Positions 59,564 to 64,000 of a DNA stretch of 64,000 nucleotides are shown here, in pieces. The notes below the pieces were generated by a model. The model saw only the letters and a list, made by a program, of their open reading frames with translations, did no database searches and was not told the DNA's origin. The stretch spans positions 62,001 through 126,000 of the forward strand of contig JAAEPZ010001044.1 in NCBI GenBank assembly GCA_024231955.1, read 5' to 3'. Source of the stretch: a bacterium. GTDB lineage: Bacteria > Krumholzibacteriota > Krumholzibacteriia > JACNKJ01. How positions within the stretch are numbered: position 1 is the stretch's first letter; every line of letters starts with the position of its first letter. Both the position numbers and the translations under genes were made by a program.

Positions 59564-61881
59564 TGCCGAACACCGTGCAGGATAGCCTGCTCGAAAACAT
59601 CCGCTCCAGGGACATCGCGAGGGAGGGCCAGGCACGTCCATGCGCCATCATTTGGACCGACCCTCGCGGAGAGTGGCTACCTGTAGTCACGGCCATGCAG
59701 ACTCAAGTCGAAGAGCTGCTGGTTTTAGGCGAGTTCGATTTGGATCGCCGCACCGGCCCTGCAATCTGGATTCGCTGTTTGGTAGACAGAATTCTCAAGG
59801 ATCCTGCTCTGCCCACCGACCGAGCGCCCATCGTGTACTTGCCTAAGGTATCACGACAAGACCTTCGCGCCGGCGAAGATTGTCGCCCGGAATTGCAGCC
59901 TCTCGTTGAACTAATGTTCCGGGGCACCCTCTGGCTCCAGCACAACGGCAACGACTGGGGCGTTACTACCTTCCTGACATCCAACAAGGCTCTGAACCTC
60001 GCCATTGCCAAAGACAACGCCACGACTGATGCCCTTCTCCGCGCCCTGACCGAGGTTGCTCTTACCCCCGTCGCTCAATTGAGAGATCGGCATCTTGAAG
60101 CAGATGATTTTGACAAAATGCTTACCACCGATGTGATTCGGGACCTGCTGCGCTGGATGGGAGATTCCGAAGGTGCTAAAGCCCGTGTTGATCAGAACGG
60201 ATGGGGGGCCATCTGCAATCAGTGCCGTGAGCAGTTGAACTTCGATCCCGAGACCGAGGATGTCACCACGGCAGGTGAATTTCTGGGAGTTGGCGCCGGA
60301 AAGTGGGCTGAGGTCTGGTCCAGGTTTGAGGAATCCCCGGGTGCCTTCGGCGACATCGTCGGCCTCCTGCGTCGTTGCCGACCTAGCGGCTCATTACAAT
60401 TCGATCGTCACCGTTGGCCCGACCTGAATGACGAGGATGAGGTAACTGTCCAGGAAAAGCTGGCGGAAATCCAGACGTTGGGGCACACCGACGCTTGCAG
60501 CGCGATTTCTGAACTTGAGGCCCAGCACAGCAAGCGCCGATCCTGGGTGTGGGCCGGTCTAGGTCTCTCTCCCATGGCAGCTGTCCTCGAATCCCTGAGC
60601 CGTATTGCCAAGGCTGCTGGGAAGGCCATCGGAGGCACGACTCCGGACGAAGCTGCCGTGGTCTACATGGAGCGGGGTTGGATGGCCGACGCTGGGGCCT
60701 GGGAAGCCCTCTCAGCGGCCCCCTCAGCGGACGAAGATCTCATCCGCGAGGTGGTAGCCCACCTCTTGCGACCCTGGCTTATGGACTCAGCTACGGCCTT
60801 CCAGAAAGCCGTGGGCAACAAACCCCTTCCCTGCGCCGGAGACCAGGCTTTGGTGAAGGCCGGCGAAGACGGCTGCCTGCTCTTCGCCGATGGACTGCGG
60901 TTCGATCTGGGCCGGCGGTTGAGCGAACGCCTCGAGGGCCTGGGCTGCCGGGTCACCTTGAATCATCGGTGGGCTGCAGCTCCCACCGTGACGGCGACGT
61001 CTAAGCCCGCCGTGACCCCGGTGGCCGGAGATATCGTCGGCGACGTTCTGGGCGAGAACTTCTATCCGAACATGAAGTCCTCCGGCAAGGAAGCAGGCGC
61101 AATGATCCTGCGCGAAACCATGGAGGGCGAGGGCTACCAGATTCTTGGCAATGGTACATTGGCCTTCCCGGCCTCTCACCCTGCGTACGGATGGACGGAG
61201 ACCGGAGAGATCGACGAACTGGGTCACAAACTCAAGATCAAAATGGCAAGACAGATCCCAGACGAGTTGGACCGACTAGCCGAAAGAGTTCTGACACTCC
61301 TAAATGCCGGCTGGAAAAGCGTACGGATCGTTACAGACCACGGCTGGCTACTGCTGCCAGGTGGTTTGCCAAAGGTTGACCTCCCGAAACACTTGACAGC
61401 AAGTCGCTGGGCTCGTTGCGCTGTCATTTCAGGGGCAGCCACCCCAGATGTAATGCGATCGCCCTGGCACTGGAACCCAGCCGAATCGTTCGCCACAGCC
61501 CCAGGAATCGCCTGCTTCAACAAGAGCGACGAGTATGCCCATGGTGGCCTGAGCCTGCAGGAATGTCTGATCCCCGACCTTCTCGTTGAGCGCACCGGTG
61601 ACCCTGCTGTCGCGGCCTCTATTCAGTCCATCACCTGGCGGGGGATGCGCTGCCTGATCGAGGCAACAGTGTCTGGTGAGAATATCACAGCTGATCTTAG
61701 ATTTGAGCGACCCAATGGCAAGTCGGTTATCAAGGTGGAGAAGCAACTAGATGAAGATGGTTCCACCAGCCTAGTCATGGACGGCGACGAACACGAGAGC
61801 GACCAGTTAGTGCTGGTCTTGCTCGATCCCGACAGGTGTATCTTGACGAAGAAGCCCACACGGGTAGGAGAAGACTCATGA
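59563..61881 (+). CDS. pglZ: BREX phosphatase-superfamily protein PglZ, type B
   Basis: 772 aa. The C-terminal alkaline-phosphatase-superfamily PglZ domain shows 'LFADGLRFDLGRRLSERL' (metal Asp near 443), 'APTVTATSKPAVTPVAG' (nucleophile Thr region), 'VRIVTDHGWLLLPGG' (Asp-His near 590) and 'YAHGGLSLQECLIPDL' (His). The long N-terminal region with 'APIVYLPKVSRQDLRAGEDC' is characteristic of the type B subgroup. PglZ is a core BREX component. It overlaps pglX by one base and brxL by ATGA. Confidence 0.93.
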   Translation: MPNTVQDSLLENIRSRDIAREGQARPCAIIWTDPRGEWLPVVTAMQTQVEELLVLGEFDLDRRTGPAIWIRCLVDRILKDPALPTDRAPIVYLPKVSRQDLRAGEDCRPELQPLVELMFRGTLWLQHNGNDWGVTTFLTSNKALNLAIAKDNATTDALLRALTEVALTPVAQLRDRHLEADDFDKMLTTDVIRDLLRWMGDSEGAKARVDQNGWGAICNQCREQLNFDPETEDVTTAGEFLGVGAGKWAEVWSRFEESPGAFGDIVGLLRRCRPSGSLQFDRHRWPDLNDEDEVTVQEKLAEIQTLGHTDACSAISELEAQHSKRRSWVWAGLGLSPMAAVLESLSRIAKAAGKAIGGTTPDEAAVVYMERGWMADAGAWEALSAAPSADEDLIREVVAHLLRPWLMDSATAFQKAVGNKPLPCAGDQALVKAGEDGCLLFADGLRFDLGRRLSERLEGLGCRVTLNHRWAAAPTVTATSKPAVTPVAGDIVGDVLGENFYPNMKSSGKEAGAMILRETMEGEGYQILGNGTLAFPASHPAYGWTETGEIDELGHKLKIKMARQIPDELDRLAERVLTLLNAGWKSVRIVTDHGWLLLPGGLPKVDLPKHLTASRWARCAVISGAATPDVMRSPWHWNPAESFATAPGIACFNKSDEYAHGGLSLQECLIPDLLVERTGDPAVAASIQSITWRGMRCLIEATVSGENITADLRFERPNGKSVIKVEKQLDEDGSTSLVMDGDEHESDQLVLVLLDPDRCILTKKPTRVGEDS

Positions 61882-63941
61882 CAGACCAAAAAGTTGAAAT
61901 GGACCATCTCGATCGTATCGCCGCAGACGCTTTCCCGGGCTATCTCGTCCGCAAGGATCTAGTGCGTCAATATTCCCGGCAATACCCCGTGCCGACTTAC
62001 GTGGTCGAGTTCCTGCTGGGCCGCTACTGCGCCAGCACAGATCCACAGGAGATTCAGGAAGGCCTGGAGATCGTTGAAAAGCAGTTGCAGGGACGCACCG
62101 TGCGTACGGGTGACGAGGAACTGTTCAAGTCCAAGGCCCGCGAGGACGGCTCGGTCAGACTGATTGACATTGTCCGAGCGAAGTTAGACGCGAAGAACGA
62201 CTGCTACGTGGCCGAATTGCCCAGTCTCGCGTTGAAAGACGTCCAGGTCTCCGACACGACGGTGAAGGAAAACGAGCGGATGCTAACCGACGGTTTCTAT
62301 GCCGAGGTCACTCTCGAGTACGACGCTCTGATCGCACAAGAGAAGAACGGCCGGCCTTTCCGTATCGCAATGCTCCGGCCGATTCAGATGTCCAAGCCGG
62401 ACGTGCTGAACATCTTGGCCAAGGGGCGGGAAGCGTTCACCGCTGAGGAATGGCGGCACTTCTTGATCCGGTCGACGGGCCTCGAGCCAGAGAATCTTGA
62501 TGAGAAAGCCCAGCGCGTTGCTCTGCTGCGAATGGCCTCCTTTGTGGAACGGAACTACAACTTGGTTGAACTTGGCCCGCGTGGCACTGGGAAAAGCCAC
62601 ATCTTTCAACAGCTATCCCCATACTCACACCTGATCTCGGGTGGCAAGGCCACTGTCGCCAAGATGTTCGTGAACATGGCGAACGGTCAGCGCGGCCTTG
62701 TGTGCCAATATGACGTTGTCTGCTTCGACGAAGTGTCTGGTGTATCCTTCGATCAGAAGGATGGTGTGAACATCATGAAGGGCTACATGGCGTCTGGTGA
62801 GTTCAGTCGCGGCAAGGAGAGTATCCGGGCTGAGGGCGGCATTGTCATGGTCGGCAATTTCGATGTGGATGTGGAGCAGCAGCAGAGAATTGGCCATTTG
62901 TTGAGTCCTCTTCCAAAGGAGATGCGTGACGATACAGCCTTCCATGATCGCATCCATGCCTATGCACCGGGCTGGGACTTCCCAAAATTGAACCCGAACG
63001 AACATCTGACCGATCACTTTGGCCTTGTAAGTGATTTTCTCAGCGAATGCTGGAGTCGGATTCGACAAACCAGCAGGGTATCAGTACTGCAGAACCGCGT
63101 ATTCCTGGGTGGAGCTTTAAGTGGCCGAGATATCGAAGCAGTGAACAAGTCGGTTTCTGGACTAACCAAACTGCTATTCCCAGATCCTGATATGCCGGTT
63201 TCGGATGAAGATCTCGAGTGGATCGTTCGTCTGGCTTTGGAATCCCGCCGGCGCGTGAAGGAGCAACAGAAGCGATGCCTTAAAAGTGAGTTCCGGAATA
63301 CTCACTTCTCCTTCACAATGGGAGTCGAGGGCATCGAGCAGTTCGTCGCCACGCCAGAACTGCACAGCGATGAAGCTATTGAAGGCGATCCCCTTCCTCC
63401 AGGGCAGGTCTGGGCCGTTGGACCTGGCAGCGGTGAAACTGGAGCAGGCCTGTATCGCATCGAGGTGACTGTTGGACCTGGCAGCGGTGTAAAAATCTTG
63501 AACCACCCACAGCCGCCGGCCTTCCGTGAGAGTGTGAAAGTGGGGGAGCAGAATCTCTATACACGAGCAAAGATGCTAGTAGGCGACCGTGATCCACGTG
63601 GGCATGAGTTCTCAGTGCAGCTGCGACCTTATGACGCCGACAAGTCTGGTGCTGAGCTAGGTCTCCCTATGCTTGTGTCTCTTGTTGGCAGCTTACTTGA
63701 ACGGAGCACACGTGGAGGAACTATTATTGTCGGGCCAATGAACCTGGGTGGGTCAATGGAATTACTTCCACATCCGATTGAAATCGCTGAACTGGCTGTG
63801 GATAAACAGGCGGCAACGCTTTTAATGCCCGTATCAGCACGACGGGGGTTGAACGATCTACCAGATGACATCTGGACGAAAATCAACATCGAGTTCTACA
63901 GCACTCCTGAAGATGGTGTGTTCAAGGCCCTTACCGAGTGA
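61878..63941 (+). CDS. brxL: BREX Lon-like AAA+ protein BrxL
   Basis: 687 aa. An N-terminal domain ('VRKDLVRQYSRQYPVPTYVVEFLLGRYC') precedes the AAA+ core: Walker A LGPRGTGKSH (about 232-241), Walker B VVCFDEVSG (about 279-287). A Lon-like C-terminal domain follows ('EFSVQLRPYDADKSGAELGLPMLV', 'IIVGPMNLGGSMELLP'). The Lon serine motif (PSAG-type) is here GAELG, so protease activity is doubtful, in line with published work on BrxL as an MCM-like DNA-binding AAA+ factor. A 19-nt sequence recurs in frame 54 nt apart (63417-63435, 63471-63489; VGPGSG twice). ATG 61878 overlaps the pglZ stop; AGGAGA lies 5-6 nt upstream. Confidence 0.95.
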   Translation: MTDQKVEMDHLDRIAADAFPGYLVRKDLVRQYSRQYPVPTYVVEFLLGRYCASTDPQEIQEGLEIVEKQLQGRTVRTGDEELFKSKAREDGSVRLIDIVRAKLDAKNDCYVAELPSLALKDVQVSDTTVKENERMLTDGFYAEVTLEYDALIAQEKNGRPFRIAMLRPIQMSKPDVLNILAKGREAFTAEEWRHFLIRSTGLEPENLDEKAQRVALLRMASFVERNYNLVELGPRGTGKSHIFQQLSPYSHLISGGKATVAKMFVNMANGQRGLVCQYDVVCFDEVSGVSFDQKDGVNIMKGYMASGEFSRGKESIRAEGGIVMVGNFDVDVEQQQRIGHLLSPLPKEMRDDTAFHDRIHAYAPGWDFPKLNPNEHLTDHFGLVSDFLSECWSRIRQTSRVSVLQNRVFLGGALSGRDIEAVNKSVSGLTKLLFPDPDMPVSDEDLEWIVRLALESRRRVKEQQKRCLKSEFRNTHFSFTMGVEGIEQFVATPELHSDEAIEGDPLPPGQVWAVGPGSGETGAGLYRIEVTVGPGSGVKILNHPQPPAFRESVKVGEQNLYTRAKMLVGDRDPRGHEFSVQLRPYDADKSGAELGLPMLVSLVGSLLERSTRGGTIIVGPMNLGGSMELLPHPIEIAELAVDKQAATLLMPVSARRGLNDLPDDIWTKINIEFYSTPEDGVFKALTE

Positions 63942-63952
63942 GAGAGGATTCC

Positions 63953-64000
63953 ATGGGCTACTATACTGAGTACCTCGACCGCAATTTGAACGGTCCTGAA
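63953..64000 (+). CDS. Start of next BREX-island gene, cut by window end
   Basis: Sixteen codons are visible, beginning MGYYTEYLDRNLNG; the 3' end lies outside the window. AGAGAGG is about 6 nt before the ATG and the gap from brxL is 11 nt, so it is probably in the same operon. Too short to identify; the six core BREX type 1 genes are complete without it, so it would be an accessory gene. Confidence 0.55.
   Translation, partial: MGYYTEYLDRNLNGPE

Larger units (their letters stand above)
49673..64000. mobile_element. Probable tRNA-Val-integrated genomic island carrying BREX
   Basis: A tyrosine integrase ends 81 nt from the 3' end of tRNA-Val; with the XRE regulator and the BREX operon this is the common layout of an integrated defence island. 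The left attachment site would overlap the tRNA T-arm and acceptor end (about 49651-49674). The right boundary, a copy of that sequence, is outside the window, so the extent given is a minimum and the integration is inferred. Confidence 0.55.

Noticed and set aside
1..64000. CRISPR arrays or insertion sequences
   Set aside because: No regularly spaced short repeats and no transposase with terminal repeats were found; repeated protein modules (LVIVD, Ig-like) explain the repetitive stretches.

Overview
The window (64 kb, moderately GC-rich, tightly packed) looks like a chromosomal segment of an uncultured Gram-negative bacterium of the FCB superphylum (Eisenbacteria, Krumholzibacteria, Zixibacteria or a relative). 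The main reason is four large exported proteins that end in the same FlgD/T9SS-like sorting domain (NPFNP ... SGVYF ... hydrophobic-basic end). An exported protein with dockerin-like repeats, a porin-like protein and lipoproteins also imply an outer membrane. The assignment is inferred from protein style only; there is no rRNA here.

Layout. 0-5 kb (minus strand): a CsgG/LpoB-like protein with TPRs, a PEGA-tailed Ser/Thr kinase, and a NarI/HdrD-type membrane iron-sulfur oxidoreductase. 5-16.5 kb: three exported proteins (LVIVD-repeat protein, EreA/ChaN-like protein, 1.85-kb-residue lipase-like protein with Ig-like repeats). 16.5-19.4 kb (minus): a three-gene 2-oxoacid:ferredoxin oxidoreductase operon (ferredoxin, alpha, fused beta-gamma) with a good promoter and terminator. 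19.6-21.4 kb: an orphan ParA-type ATPase and a small exported protein. 21.4-25.1 kb (plus): copA (Cu+ P-type ATPase), a SelW-like selenoprotein with an in-frame TGA that ordinary gene callers miss, and a SpoIIE-type phosphatase. 25.3-30.2 kb: leuS, an M3-like metallopeptidase, a dockerin-like exported protein. 30.2-33.9 kb: a sorting-domain protein, a small SAP/Rho-N-like protein, a GNAT acetyltransferase and a thiolase. 34.0-39.4 kb (minus): a six-gene zinc-uptake operon. 39.5-48.5 kb: MATE exporter, CapA-like exported protein, tandem paralogous methyltransferases, class I aminotransferase. 48.9-49.7 kb: Hsp20, tRNA-Ala(CGC), tRNA-Val(CAC). From 49.7 kb to the right edge: a tRNA-associated integrase, a small XRE regulator and a complete BREX type 1 phage-defence operon (brxA-brxB-brxC-pglX-pglZ-brxL), with one more gene cut by the window end.

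How it works together. The zinc operon has an outer-membrane porin-like protein, a beta-propeller lipoprotein resembling the zinc chaperone AztD, a ZnuA/AztC-type binding protein, ATPase and permease, headed by a Cys/His-rich membrane protein. The BREX genes are translationally coupled (ATGA or TAATG overlaps) and diverge from the regulator-integrase pair. Three transcription units (zinc operon, XRE-integrase, BREX) appear to start on leaderless mRNAs: a sigma70-like -10 box lies 6-7 nt before the ATG and there is no well-placed Shine-Dalgarno. The most notable single observation is the selenoprotein at 23640-23876 with a bacterial SECIS-like hairpin.
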